64,000 bases of DNA. Origin: Motacilla alba alba (Eukaryota; Chordata; Aves; Passeriformes; Motacillidae). The position numbers were made by a program, and so were the translations under genes. The DNA is taken from positions 2,939,501-3,003,500 of the forward strand of contig NC_052034.1 of NCBI RefSeq assembly GCF_015832195.1, written 5' to 3'. This document shows, in pieces, positions 1-13,320 of the stretch. Numbering within the stretch: the first letter of the stretch is position 1; each line of letters starts with the position of its first letter. The notes under the pieces were generated by a model. That model had not been told where the DNA came from. It was given only the letters and a program-made list of their open reading frames with translations, and made no database searches.

Positions 1-210
1 ACCGTGCGGGAGAGGGAAGTTTCTGCCGGGGGCTGCGGGGGCGGCTGAGCGGGAGGCTCCGGCGGGCCCCTTACGTGGTTGTCGCGCCCTGAGCCTCGGT
101 GGCCGCACGCATGCTGCTGCTGCCAGCCCTGGCGCTCGCACGGCCCCTGATCCTGCCAGCGCTGCCTGGGAATAAATGAGCGAGACGGAGAGACGGATAA
201 GAGGCAGGGG
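1..210. promoter_or_regulatory. CpG-rich left edge, possible promoter of a neighbouring gene
   Basis: The first 200 or so bases are GC-rich and contain many CpG dinucleotides, unlike the next several kilobases, so this looks like the edge of a CpG island cut by the window. No reading frame here resembles a known protein. In human the gene beyond RPH3AL on this side is DOC2B, on the same strand, so a minus-strand DOC2B would have its 5' end near here. That identity is inference from synteny only. Confidence 0.35.
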
Positions 211-3200
211 GTGGGCTCTCGGGTGATGTCACCAGCTAGCAACAAAGCGGTACCCAGCAGCAGCGGAGGAATGAGGGCTGTGGCCGGCATGTCGCCCCGG
301 CCACACGGCCACCAGCGCGGGCAGCCCGCCCCTGCCCCTGCCCCAGCCCAGCCCCGGGCCCCCGGCAGAAGTTGGGGTGATGATGGGGTGAGCGGAGGTG
401 CGCTTTGATTGATCTCCCTGGCGAAGCAGGGCCGGTCCCTGCCAGACCCCTCCGGGGGACTGAGGTCACCGGGCAGGTCGGGAGCCAGCGTCCTGTTGTG
501 TCGCACCCCGGCGTGACGTGGAGAGGGACCGTGACAGCCCCCGGAGACTGTGACAGCCCCCAGGGGCCCGGACAGCCCGGCAGGCTGTGCCAGGGAGATG
601 CTGTGCCACATCCCGAGCCGGGGGCACGGATGGCACCGCTGCCCACTCCCTGCAGCTCACAGGGGCAGGGACAGCCCCGACTCGGATCCCTGCTGCTCCA
701 GCCCACAGCAATGTCCCTTCCAGAGCTCAGCACCGGCTGGACGAGCTTCTGGAGCTGGCAACGCACCAGGGACTGAAGCAACACATGTGCCCTGCTCATG
801 GCCTGGGTGGCACAGCCCCTGCCAGCTGGCGTGTGCCATGGAGCTGCTACAGCACCACAGAGGGGCCAGGGACGGGCTGGGCCAGGGCTCAGTGCCACTG
901 TGGCCATGCTCAGCACCACTCCTGCCCTTCCCTGGGCTCTGCCAGGGCCCCAGCACCAGCCAGGACAGGGACAGGCTCCTGCCACAGGCTCCCTGGAAAA
1001 TGCTGGGCTGTGCTTTGCTCAGGGAGTTGGTCTCAAACTGCTGGTTTTACTCATTCCCCCCCTGTTCAAGTCAATAAACCTGTGGCTTCACAAGCTGCTA
1101 GAAGTGGACTTTTCAGCAAGGAGTGCCCAGAGAGAAACACTGTGAGAAAATGATGCAAAATCCTGCCCAAGTAACTCACCCTGCCCAGGAAAATGTGTCT
1201 GAAATATTTCAGAGGAGCAGCCTCTCTGCTGGCTCGGCTCTGGGGGGTCTGGTGTGAGCCTGGGACACTCGGCATGCTCTGGTCACCCACCACCATGTCC
1301 AGCTGCCCACTGGCAGGCCCACCAGGTAACCTGACACATCCCTTAGCTGTGCACACAGAGCTGCAGTCTCCTTTAGCCTGGCAGGCAGGTGATTATTAAA
1401 AACAAAGCTCTGCTCTTCAGAGGATTTCCCCCAAATCCCAACAAAATGACACCCAACCTTTCAGTCTACAGCAGAGTTCAGCTTTCATTCAGATTTTGGT
1501 AAATGTTAATGCACGTCTTTGAGTCATAACATACTGACACCAGGCAAAAGAACCTAATTTACTCCTCACAGGGAAGGGAATGTTTCTCTCCTGAAGCATC
1601 CAAACTTGTCACTGCTCTGTACCCAGACATGAAGCACATCAGAGGATGATCTAATGACCTGGGAGAACGGGAGACAGCTCACTGCTCCTTTGTGTCCCTG
1701 CTGTGTTTTCCCTCCGAGGTGGCTCCTGCCTGTTGCAGGTCTAACAGCAGATCCAGTCTCAGACAGTTTAACCCCCTTGCCACATCCAAGGACTCCCAGG
1801 ACGTGAATTCAGATGGAAATGCCACCTGCTCTGCAGGTGGAGGCTGAAAATCTCACAGGTGGGCTGGAAACATCACGGCAAGCACAGGGAGGTACCTCTG
1901 GATTTGGGTGTGTTCATCCACGCAGGCTCCATCTTTGGGTGCAGCCTGCAGGATGTGGTGTGGACTCAGAGAGAACGAAGCAGGAATTGGGCCTGATGCC
2001 CAGAAAATAGCAGCAATTTCCTCTAAGAAAGGGCAAATAAATAAATAAATAAAATCAAGTTACATGTGAGAGCCTAATGCCGTTACTACCATTACAACAG
2101 CGTCGTCATTTCAAATGCTTCCTCAAAGACCCAAACAGGCAAAGATTGTTTCATAGCACAGAAAATCAAGGCTCTGGCAATTAAGGTGAACCTCTGAGCT
2201 CCTCTTCCTCCTGCATCCACAGCCCACAGCCAGGATCAGGGCCCAGCAGCACCAACTGGGAGGTGCTCTGCTCACCCAGGGATTCAGAGGAGCAACAAGG
2301 GGACAAAAAAGGCAGAATTGAAGCAGACAAACTCCCTGAAGCAGGGCAGGTGTGTCCCCTAAGGGAGACCCCATCACCAGCCCCACAGACAGAGAGAAAC
2401 CAAAACCAAGGCTCACTGCTAACAGCCCAGATGGGACTTTGCAGTCCCTGCCCGATCCCAAGCCTACAGAAAGCAGCTGGAGCCTTTTCTTAGCCTTTAA
2501 TGAATCCCAAAGCAGCTTGGTCTTGACAAACCACACTTTTCCTACCTTCCCACCCTGCCCGAGTGCTTCCTCCTGGGCTGCACAGCCCCATACATACCCA
2601 GGGCTCCCCAAATGTGTCACAATACAACACTGAAGGCGAAAGGGACAAAAATAGAAAGTTGGGCTGGAAGACAAAAGCAGGGCTTGCAGATACAAAGCCA
2701 GTTTCCAGGTAAAGCTCTTAATTCCCACCGTCTGTCTAATGCCCTGGAATGTGACTTGATTTGATCCCTGGCTCTGCTGGGGCCACCCAGAGCTGCTCTG
2801 CCCACGCACGTGGCCTCTGCTGCCCGGAAAGGGGGGCTTTGACTGCCCCCCCAGCCCCCCAGCAGGGAGGAGAGAGAGAGTTGAAATGTTAAAAGACCCA
2901 TTTGAACCCCCAGCTCTGCCTGGCAGGAAGCAAAGCCACTCTGTCAGGGCACAAGCATGCCTGCAGGAAGGGGGGACAGCCTGCAGGAAGGGGGAGGTGG
3001 CAGAGCCACCACAGAGCTAGCATCAAGGCAGGGATGGGATGAGGGGGAAGAGCAATTGTCCCTGTCAAAATCCATGTTTTCCCCCAAGAAAACAAGATCC
3101 TGAGCTCAGTGACACTGTGCTTGGGATGTGGGATGCAGGAGCTGTCTCTCCAACTCCAGCCCAGGCTCTGACAGCACCAAAGTTTTGCTTTAAATGTTGC

Positions 3201-6200
3201 CCTGAGCAGGGGCACAAGCACAGGTTTAAGTACACCCAGAAAAAGCCTGTGGCACTCACTCTCCCTGTGGCACAGCCCAGACTCCTCCTCTGGAACTGCC
3301 CTGCAAATGGGCAAACAGAAGGAATGTTCCTACAGCCCCCAAAACTGCAGCACAGATTAAACACACACCCAAAACCACAGGCTGCCCTCAGGACACACTT
3401 CAGCCAGTTTTCTTATAAATGCTGAGCACCAAGTTCTGCTCTTCCAGGTTTAAATCCATGAGAGCAGGGGCTGATTCCAGCCTGAACAATTCCTTTCCAA
3501 ATGGAGAGCACAGCAGCAGGCTGGCACATCCCTTTGCTTGCCAGGGATTCACCCACTGGTTCTTTATTTCTTCATCAGCTCAAAATCTCTCTGAGCCCCC
3601 CTGCTCTGCTGCTGCTGCTGCTGGAGAGAGCACAAAGAGATGATGCCAAATTAAAGCCTTCTCTACCTCTGGATCTCATCCTTGACCTGGGAGAGGTGGG
3701 ACAGGGTGCCCCCAGGGAGGTGACACAGGCAGCACCAGCCTGCACAGCCCTAGCTGGAATTTTGCTTTTCCCAGCCATTTTTAAGCCTGAAAGTCCCCAC
3801 AGTAGGCAGGAGAAGGTGCCAGCAGATACCACCAGCTCCATCTGGCCGCAGGGGCAGGGCTGGGGGTATCAGCTCTGCCCGGGGATGCCAACACTGCTGG
3901 AAGGGACCCCTCCATCCCTCCTGGGTGATTCAGGACTGACCCTGCCTTCAGCTCCCCTGGCTGGGAGGTATGAAACATATTTTTGATTTCTTCCAATGAG
4001 CTTAGCTCCAGCATGGCTGTGTGCATGGGAAGGGGGTTAATTGAAAAGCAACATGTGCCTGGCTCCTTGGCTGGCTCGGGGCTCTGTCTCCTGGCTGATG
4101 CACAGCTCCTGGCAGCTTCCCCTCAAAGATCCCTGTCCTCCATTGCTGGGCAGGCTCGGCTGAGCCCCTCCAGTGGATTGCACTCCTCACCTGGTCAAAC
4201 AGCCTGTGCATTTGCTAAGTAAAGCAATAATAATAATGATGATAACTGGGAAACTTGGCAAAAATAATCCTAAGGAGCTTATTCCAGGCTGTGCCGATTA
4301 CAGCTCCCCAGCAGTGCTGATATCCCAGTGCACCCCGGCCCCCACTGCTCCTCTGCTTGGATAATATCTGAAGTTATCTGTGCTCCAACAGGCCCTGCTA
4401 ACAACCATTATTTGACCAGATTTAACCAGCAATTACTAGCTGTGAACAAAATCACTGTGGTGGAATACAACCCACATCCTTTTACAACACAGACACAAAC
4501 AAACCCTTGCAGAAAGCCAGGCAAGGGCCAAACGCCAGCAGGGAAGAGCCCTCTCCCCTCAAAATATCGCTTCAGGTTCCCAGAGACTTTATGAAACACC
4601 CAACCAGTGGCAAAGGTGGATGGAATCTTCCTGGGCAGCATTTTGGTACCTGCAGATGGAGCGGGGAAAGGAGCTGGAAAGAAGGAAGGAGGAAGGCATC
4701 AGCTCTCCCTGCATCTCCAGGATGGGCCCAGAATAGCTCTACTTTTGGTAGGGGCTGATGTTTAACGTTTAGCATATGTTGCCATTTCCATGGGAATCCC
4801 AAAATAGTTGGTGTTTTCTTTTGTGATTTCAATGCCCTCGGTTTTTTTTGGAGTCCTGTGCAACGTCTGCCCTCCTGCTGGGGAGGGGACCTGCTCTGCT
4901 CTGCCCCCTGACACCCCCTGCCAACACCCCAGGCACCCGCCAGTCCAGCAGAGGGGACAGCCAGCTGCTGTAAATCCCACTCTGTGGAGCAGAGCACAAA
5001 CCCACCCGGGGCTTCAGCAGGGTGGGTCTGTGCACAGCGTGAGCTGCAGGAAAATCCACCCAAACAGTGCCCAGGATTGGAGTGACTTCCAGTCTTGGGG
5101 CACAGCACTGCCAAGGGCTCAGTCCTCAGGGGGATTTCCTTTGGGATGAACATTTTTGGGGTTTTTTCCTCAGATTTCTCTCCTGATCTGTGGGTTCCTC
5201 TGTACTCCAGAGCTTTTGCCATCACCAGGCTGGGCAGAGCCACCCTCTCACACGGCACTGGGTCTGATTGTTGAGAGATAAATGCAGACCCACTCCCTTG
5301 CAATCAAGGGAGGGGAGACTTCTGTGCAGCATCAACTCCTATTAGACTAATTTTATCTGCTCTCAGTGCCTTCCCAAGCTGGAGTCAACGTCCTCTGAGA
5401 TTATCCAGCTGACTTGTCTTAGGAGTTTTACCCTGCTTTTACCTCTTCCCGACTGTCTCCCAGCTGCAGGAGGATGACAACATTCCTCCTCAAGACTTTC
5501 CAGGCAGCCAGGAGCAAAGCCTGGTGTTAATTTTGCAGCAGCACCTGATCCTGTGGTGGCTGGGACACGAATGCTGGCCTGGAGAGCTGAGCTGGGGCTG
5601 GGCACTGCTGCCTCCTGCACCCCCAGCTCTTCCCACTCCATAAATGTCCAGGAACAGAGTTCCCATCAGCATTTAGGGCCCAGCCCCGTTGCCATGGAAA
5701 TGGATAGACTTTCTGCTCACATTTTGGTGGGAAGAGGCATTTCAGGAGTCACACCAGCTCCCAGAGTGAGCACAGGAGGAGCCAAGTGAGGGCAGAAAGC
5801 AGCAGAGCTCCAGAGAGGCACTGGGGGGGAACTGCTCCCACCCCACGCTCCAGGAATTCAGAGCTGGCTGCAAGCAGAGGGAAAAATGCCACCAATAACC
5901 AGCAGCAGAGCGAGCTCCAGGGATTCACGAAATAACATCTTGGGTTTGCAGTATTAAAGAGCAATTTGGCTGCATTAAGAGAGCTTTATAGCTGCTCCTC
6001 TCCCACATCCACGTCAGGCTAATGACATCCTGTCAAAAGCAATCTACCCCAACTCCCCTGTGCAATCCCTGTACCTGTCACAGCTCTGGGGCAGCTCTGT
6101 CCTGGCTGCTACTCCTCCCAGGGCTGGGAGATGTCCTGTCCATCCCTGGATCATGAGGCTGAACCATGAGCTGTGGGAGACTGATCCATCCTGGGTGCCA

Positions 6201-6248
6201 GGGCGTTTTCCTGGCCCCATCCACAAATCCCAGCATCATGCCAACGTT

Positions 6249-6316
6249 TAAAAAAAAAGCAACAAAAATGGAAGAGCAAGAAGAGCAGCAAGAAGAGGAG
6301 CAAGAAGGAGAAAAGA
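6249..6316 (+). repeat. Polypurine tract
   Basis: Almost uninterrupted A/G run on the plus strand with irregular AAG and GAGCA motifs. It makes a short Glu/Lys-rich ORF that has no other sign of coding. Confidence 0.6.
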
Positions 6317-7080
6317 CCCCACAGATTCGCAGTGGGATCAGGCTGCTGGAGAGACAAACAACCCCAGATTCCCTGAACCAGGCAGGGCTGCTCACATGTG
6401 CACCACAAAAACAAACTCACAGCAGCACCTGCGGGTCAGCAGGGAAGAAATTGAGGCCACAGCCCAGCCAAGCAGATTCCTGCCTGGAGAGCAGCAATCC
6501 TGGCAGGGCTGAGCAGCCAGGCCAGCCTGCAGGATGCTCTCAGACCCAGGGGCTATTCACTGCCTGACCTTATGTTACCTGACTCAGGACAAAGTTCCTC
6601 TCCACTGCAGGGAAGCCCAAGAATTTTCCAGCTCTGTGGTGATCCAGGGAAAAGAAAACTTCAGAGCAAAGAAAACCCATCAGCTGAAAAAATGGGAGCC
6701 AGAGGGAGAGGTGGCATTCCTCAAAACACAAGCTTTAAATGATCACCGTTGAGGGGGGCACCTCCCAGGTCATTTAGCAGCCAGAGGAGTCACTAGATGG
6801 CCCTGCTAGCCCTGTTCATCTGATCGCAGCACGGGTATTGAGAAATGCAGCTTTGGCTGCTCTGCAGGGGCTGGGAAAGCTGCTCCAGGTCTCCTCCTGC
6901 GAGGAAGGGCTCTGAGGAGAGCGTGGCAGCCAGCTGGCACCTTGGCCAGGAGATGTGGCACCCCGCAGGCAGGTGAAGGGCCCTTCCTGGTGCCACCATG
7001 CCCTGGGTGTCCTCTTCCCTCCCCAGGAGTGGCTCCACGCGCCAGGGATGCTGGAAACCTCAGCATAACGATGTTGACAG

Positions 7081-7240
7081 TGATGGGTGTAAGAGCCAGG
7101 GAACCATATTAATGAACCCCGTGCTGCTGGATAATCATGACATTAGCGTTATTGGATTAGAACATTTGCATAATTTGGGCACGAGCTGCTACCTGCACGG
7201 AGACGTATGTTTACATGAATTTCCATGCATTTGCATCCCG
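7081..7240. promoter_or_regulatory. Candidate conserved non-coding element with two POU octamers
   Basis: This AT-rich block stands out from its GC-rich surroundings. It holds two exact ATTTGCAT octamers (reverse complement ATGCAAAT) at 7,164-7,171 and 7,229-7,236, plus several ATTA/TAAT homeodomain-like cores and no repeats. Such composition is typical of developmental enhancers. Conservation cannot be tested from one sequence, so this is a hypothesis. Confidence 0.3.
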
Positions 7241-10200
7241 ATGAAGCTGCATGCTCAGCAGCTTCCCGGGCTGACCAGTCACGGGCCATTGGCACCTCCA
7301 CCCAGGGGGCCCTTCCTGCTGGCAGGGACCATCCCCAAACCACTCAGGTGCCAACAAACAGCAACATTTTCCCTCCTCGAGATGTTCCTCGCACAGGTTG
7401 CACCTCATTATGCCCCTTATCCGTCCCCAGCCTCAGCATTGGGGTCACCCAGGCTAAAGCTGTCCCTTCCCCAGCTCCCACAAGGTCCTGCTGCCTCCCA
7501 GGTCCCAGGATAAGGGCCAGTTGAGTCCATCCTACTCACAGCTGTGAAAAGGGATCCATAAAACACTCTCAGCAGGCTGCAAAGCTCAGAATTTAAGAGG
7601 CCAATAAAGGGAGCCCAAAATGAACTCCTTTCTTTGTCTCTTCAAATCACCTGCTCTTTGATTCGATTACTTGATTTTATGGGAAAGGGGGAGGGAGATT
7701 CAATTATTTGATTCTTGATTTCTTAGCATAGAAATACGGACTCTGCAACCACAGAAAGGCAAGAACCCCTTCAAAGCAGCATCACAACAATTTGGTGGCA
7801 ACATCAGGTTTATGGAGCTGTAAGAAATCAGCAGTTTCCCCTCCTGGGCTCCTCAGCAGAACCTGCTCCAGCATGAAAGGAGTGCAGGAATAGCTGAGCA
7901 CAAAGTCCTGCAGCCCACCCACAAAATTACAGGGTGAGAGGTGGCAGCTGCCTGGCTGCATGTCCCTGAGTGCTTTCCTAGAGCAGAGCTGCTCAGGGGG
8001 TCAGCAAATCCTTTCACAGCCCCAGGAATTATGATTTGGGAGGGAGCAGGAGCTGCACGCTCACTCCCAGGCATCTCCAGCCCCCAAAAATCACTGCTGG
8101 CTCCTTCCAAAGGCTGCCATAAAAACTGACAGCAGGACCAGCCCAGGGGTGTCCAAACCATTTCCATCCAGGCTCGGGGTGACCACAAGTCAGCAAATTA
8201 CAGGGATTTATCTCTGAGTGCTGGCCTGCAAGATGTGAAGAGCTAAAAACCCCAAAGTGCCTCTGGGATTAAACCTACCTGAACCCATCAGCAGCAAAGA
8301 GAGCAGCAAATCCTGCAGGGATTCCTGCTGGGAGGTTTTCCTGGAATGCTGTGAGCTGGAGCAGCCCTCTCTCCCCTTTTCTGGTGCACACGAGGATGCT
8401 GCCACGTCAATAAAAGCTCAAATGGTGTTTGCAGGGTCTGCTCACCCAAACTGAAGAAACTGGAAAGAAAAGGAGCATTAAGGAGCTGCTCACCTGGGTG
8501 AATCCAAGCCTGGGGGGTTGGACTCAGAGCCCAGCTCTGTTCTGAGGAGGGTGAGGAAGGAAGCCTGGCCCCTACCCACCACCTCTTCCACTCCCTGCTC
8601 AGCTTCAAAGCCTGGCATTTAGCACATCCCTGCTTCAGCCACTCGGGCTGTTAAATGGGCACGGTTTCACTCGCAAAAGCCATGTCAAAACCCTCTGGGA
8701 AACTTTTATCCTTATTTCAAGAGGAGGGCATTGTATTTCACCCCAAAGCTGTTCCCCTATCTGGAAACTTCTGGACTCACGAAGCTGATGAGGAACAGAA
8801 ACAAGGCCAGCAGAGAGGCTGGGGGGAATCTCACCTCTACAGGAGAGACATCACCCGAATTTCTGGCTGAAAACCTCCTGCTTCGGAGGAAGAACAGGCT
8901 TGCAGCTGATTGTGCCATCAGGTGCCAAAGGCAGCTGCTAACACCTGACGGCTCCGTGCCACAGGAGTGAGGCAGGAGCCCAAAACCAGGCAGCAGAGGA
9001 GGGAACTGGAACAGGGGGAGGGACAAGGTGCTGGAGCATCACTGCCGAGATCTGGGCCCGGGCAGAGCCCTGAAAATATCCATGGGACACTGGCTGGAGG
9101 CCACTGGAGTGTTTGACCAGCCAGTGTGGCTCACAGCTGGGCACAGCAGATAACAGGAGAAAACTCAACCCCTTTTCCCCTCACCTCTCTAGCAGGGCTG
9201 CCTCAAAAAGGGGAGAGAGGGAGGAAAGGAAGGCCAGTGAATGAGTTAATGAGTTCTGCTGCTGTTCAGCAGCCCCTGGCCCTGCACCTGCCCGGGCTGG
9301 AGGTGCAGGGGGATGTGGCAGTGCAGGAGCAGGGGTGCAGGCCCTGGCACAGGTGGGGAGAGAGCCCAGGGAGCCAGGCAGGTGTGATTTCCAGCTGGGA
9401 GGAGCAGGACCAGAGCTCAGCCCCCTCTAGATCAGGGTGGCACTGAGCTCCCTGGGCCATCCCCAGCCCACTGTGGGGTGGCCGTGCTGCCCCATTAAGC
9501 AAAACCCCTTTTGTGCCTCTGGTGTTTCACCCACCTCCAGAATCCATCAGGACTGAGCCTGTGCTGCAAAAATCTGGCTCCTGCACGCTTCCCTCTCCAC
9601 AGGGGTAATGGACCAGGCTGCATCTGATTTCTCCTCTCCCCTTCCAGCCCTTTCACCCTCCTTTCCCTATCTTCGAGGAACAGATGCACCCATTCATAAC
9701 CAAGCAGAAGAAAGTGTGAATTTGCCTTCCTGACTGCAGTGCAGCTGGCAAAGCACAGGAGGGAAAATGATGTTTTGCACGAATACAGAAATTATCTGCA
9801 CTGATCTTATTAAGCTTGAATGGGGAAGCGACAGGAAAAGAAAGGAGGGAAGTGAAAGGCATTGTTTGGGTGCAGCATCATCATTGTTTATCCTCTCCAA
9901 GCACTCCATCATCCTAATCCCAGCATCTCCCACGGTGACAGGTCAGGAACAGAGATCTGTGAAACAGCACGATCCAGAGCCGCCTGAGGGATGAAAACCT
10001 GGCAAGGCAGTGCCTGGGGGAGCCTCACCTGCAATTCCCAGGCAGCTCGCAAACATTATCAGTGTTGAAAATATCCTCGTGACACCAATTAGCACCAGAG
10101 AACTGGGATGGGCAGGGGTGAGGGAGAAACAAAGGCCCAGGAACTCCTAAACCCACACCCTCACAGGGATATTCTTATTTATCACGCCAATAAATCCCGT

Positions 10201-13200
10201 GCCAAGATGCCCAGGACACAAGAGCCAATTGCTCATGCTACAGGCGGCACAGCAACTCTGGCAAGTACAGAAAAAACAATCACAAGGTGGAAATTCAAAC
10301 AGAACACAAGTCACCTGCTATCCAAACTGGGGGAATTTGGCAAGTTTCCTCCTCAGCACTTACCACATCAAGGCTGCTCAACGATGCTAATTAAACAGGT
10401 CCCTCCCAGACACAGCCTGGAAGATTTACATCCCTCATTTGCATTTCTCAGTTTATTTTGCTTTCCTCCGAGGCACCATTTGAACGGCCACGGTGTGATT
10501 GCTCGGAGGGGCTCGATTTTACACGAGTGCCTTTTGGAGATGAAGGGCTGTCCTGTCAGCAGCTCCAGGGCTGCTCCTCCTGCCCCTGCTCTCCCACAGC
10601 GGGGCTCAGCTGGTCACTGAGGTTTTCTTGGTCTCTTGGGCTTGGTTTCACCAGCTGAGAACTAAAAATGCTGGAATCAGCTGCTCTGGGTGATCCAGCT
10701 GCTGTCCCGGGGCTGGGAATGGATCAGTCTGGGGATTCTTTCGAGGATGAGTCTCTGAAATATCCAGCAGCAGTGCAGGGTTGTTAGGAGCAGTCTCAGA
10801 GGTGTGCTGTCTCCAGCCAGCTCCCAAATCCAGTCCCAAAACCCGAGAGCAGGGCAGCTCCCACACCCCAGGGGCAGCTCCCACGGGACGGGACAGCAGA
10901 GCTGAGACACGAGTTTGTAAAATTGCAAATAACTAAAAGCAGCCACGGTCCTGGGAGAGTTTGTCAGCTCTGAAATCACAGGTCAGTCACACACGGGGGC
11001 AGGTGTCTCTGCCAGCAGCCCTCTCCTGATAAGGCTGTGATTAGCAGCAAGTCACCAGGCTGATAAGAGGTGGGAGGAGGTGACAGCTGGCATCGTGTTC
11101 CTGTCTGTTCTGCCACAGAGTAAAGGCAAGATCCTCATCTCCTGCAGCCCCAGCAGCACCTGAACAGCTGCTGAGAGAGGAAACGGTCAGGGAGGGCTCT
11201 GGGTGAGGAACTCGGGATGGAAGTGTCCCACAAGGGGCTCACCCATCACCTGCCATCCCAGGCACTGGAGTGTCACTATGTGAGTGCAGCATCAGCCCTG
11301 CCACAAACCCGCCCTGAGCTCTCTGTCCACCACAGGCACCTGCGGAGCAGGCTGGGAGAGCAGTCCCCAGGGAGGGAGAGGAACAAAGGGATGGGAGGAA
11401 GAAGAGGGAGAGGGCAGCTGGTGAGACACCACCAGCCCTCTCCCCGTGAAGGAAACAACTGCTGGGAGGGCAGGGGAGCAACAGCTGCCAAGTTCAATTT
11501 CACAAATGAACTCCAGAGGTTGTGTGCCAGTTTGTGTCACTGTCCAAGCCCTCCTGCTGACTCTCCAGACCCAGCAGTGCCCACAACCACGTTGCCCAGC
11601 TGGTCGCCCATTTGCTCCGGCCACAGATGGCTCTGACAGGAGAAGCACTGCCCTCCCCTCCCAAAATCGAGTGTAAAAAGCAAAGAGGGGAGCTTGGCAC
11701 TGCGCAGGCAGCGTTTCTGACTCGCAGAGATCCCACAGCTGACTCTCCCATCTGGTGGCTGTTGTCATGGCAAGCAGAGAGGGGAAGCAGCAGCACAAGA
11801 GCCGCTCAGTCCTTGACACGCTCCATCCTTGGCCTGATGGCAGCTCCCCAGCAGAACAATCCCAACAGCAATTACTGAGGAGCTTTTAGAACAGGGCAAA
11901 GCAAAAACAGATTAAAAAGCTATTTGAAACCTTGAGGCTGAATGCTGAGGGAACAGGAGAGCCAGGGCTGTGTGAGCTCAGCAAACAATGAGGAGACACA
12001 GAGACACTTCTTCCTGGGCCAAGTTTAATGGACCCTGCTTGTCACAGAGCCTCGGGAGGCTGTGGGGACAGCACTCGACAAAAGGACAATTGCTGCTGCT
12101 TTGTGAGTCTCGGTTGCTGTGTGGAAAACCTTCAGGGAGGGGCTGAGGAGCAGATCTGTGCCCCTGCCAGCGCCAGCACCAGGCACAGAGGAGGGGACAA
12201 GACAAAACAAAAGGTGACTTTCAAGTGCAGGATTCAATTAAAGTCCAGCCACACCAATCCCAATTCCACTGGCTGGGTTATTGCCTTGCCCTGCTGGAGG
12301 ATTTGGAGAGTTATCTACAAAAAAACTTTTTTACTGTTTCACAAATGGCAAGGAGCTGTTACTGAGCAAAAGCTTTATTGTTTCCAGTAGTAAAACACCA
12401 CATAAAAGTTGTGAGGGATGGAGATGAGAACAAGAAAATAATAAACACAAATGACCAGAGCAGACTAAGCACATTCACTGAGCTCTCCTTGCCCACATTG
12501 AGCTGGCTCAAAAGACAGGTACAGGTTTAGGATAATATTCACACAAAAGCCACAAAACACAACCAAGAGAATCACCACAAAGGGAAAAGGGGTCTTCAAA
12601 ATAAAATAGTGCATGGAGCTGCAGATGTTCCTCTATCACATTCAGTTGTGCCTGGATCACATTGTCCAGCACCAGATCCTTCCCTCAATCCAAGAGGAGT
12701 CTTTCCACAGCTGATTGAACAATTCTGGCTTGAACTCAGGTGGAATTACCCCATGGAGTTAAAATACACAGATAAGAAAGAAAAGTTTCCAGTCTCACTA
12801 GCACCAGAGCAATGTCAAATTTATCTCTGAGAGTGTTTTATAAAAGCTGGCCTCAGTTAAAAATCAAGCTGATGCCTCACAGTGGCACAGCAAGGATTCC
12901 CAGGCTCCTGTGCAGAGCTGGCACCCCATGGTGTGGGAAATGAGAGTGGGGATGGGGACACGAGTGACCTGCCTGCACTGCCCTGGAGTGAAGCACAAGG
13001 GACCCAAGGAGAGCTAGAAATGACACTCCTGATTTTTAAAGCTCTTTCCAACTCAGTGTAGAACTGGTGATGAGAAAGGAACAGGTTTAAAGAAAACAGA
13101 GTCAGTTCCTAAAAGTCTTTTCCCTTCTCCTTCTGCTGTAGAATTAACTTTGGCTGGCAGGCCAGGCTGTCTGAGGCACTGCACTAATGAGCAGGACAAG

Positions 13201-13255
13201 CCTCACTTGGACTGTCAAAAGCTTCAAGGCAAAACAGAACTCTTTTTGGTGCCCA

Positions 13256-13320
13256 AACACGTTGGAAATTGAAGACCCTACAGGCCTAAACACACTGGAA
13301 ATTGAAGGCCCTACAGCTCT
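13256..13320. repeat. 33-bp two-copy tandem duplication
   Basis: Two adjacent copies share the core TGGAAATTGAAG(A/G)CCCTACAG, with the second copy offset by 33 bases and a few substitutions. Confidence 0.65.

Noticed and set aside
236..985. 249-codon minus-strand ORF near the left edge
   Set aside because: GC-driven ORF, Gly/Pro/Cys-rich, with other frames also open and no family match.
6166..6567. Glu/Lys-rich plus-strand ORF
   Set aside because: Driven by the polypurine tract; no homology or splice support.
6990..7040. Possible RPH3AL last exon beginning with a GGAAGAGGAC-like sequence on the minus strand
   Set aside because: Phase would fit, but the upstream sequence has no pyrimidine tract and the encoded peptide does not resemble any Noc2 C-terminus.
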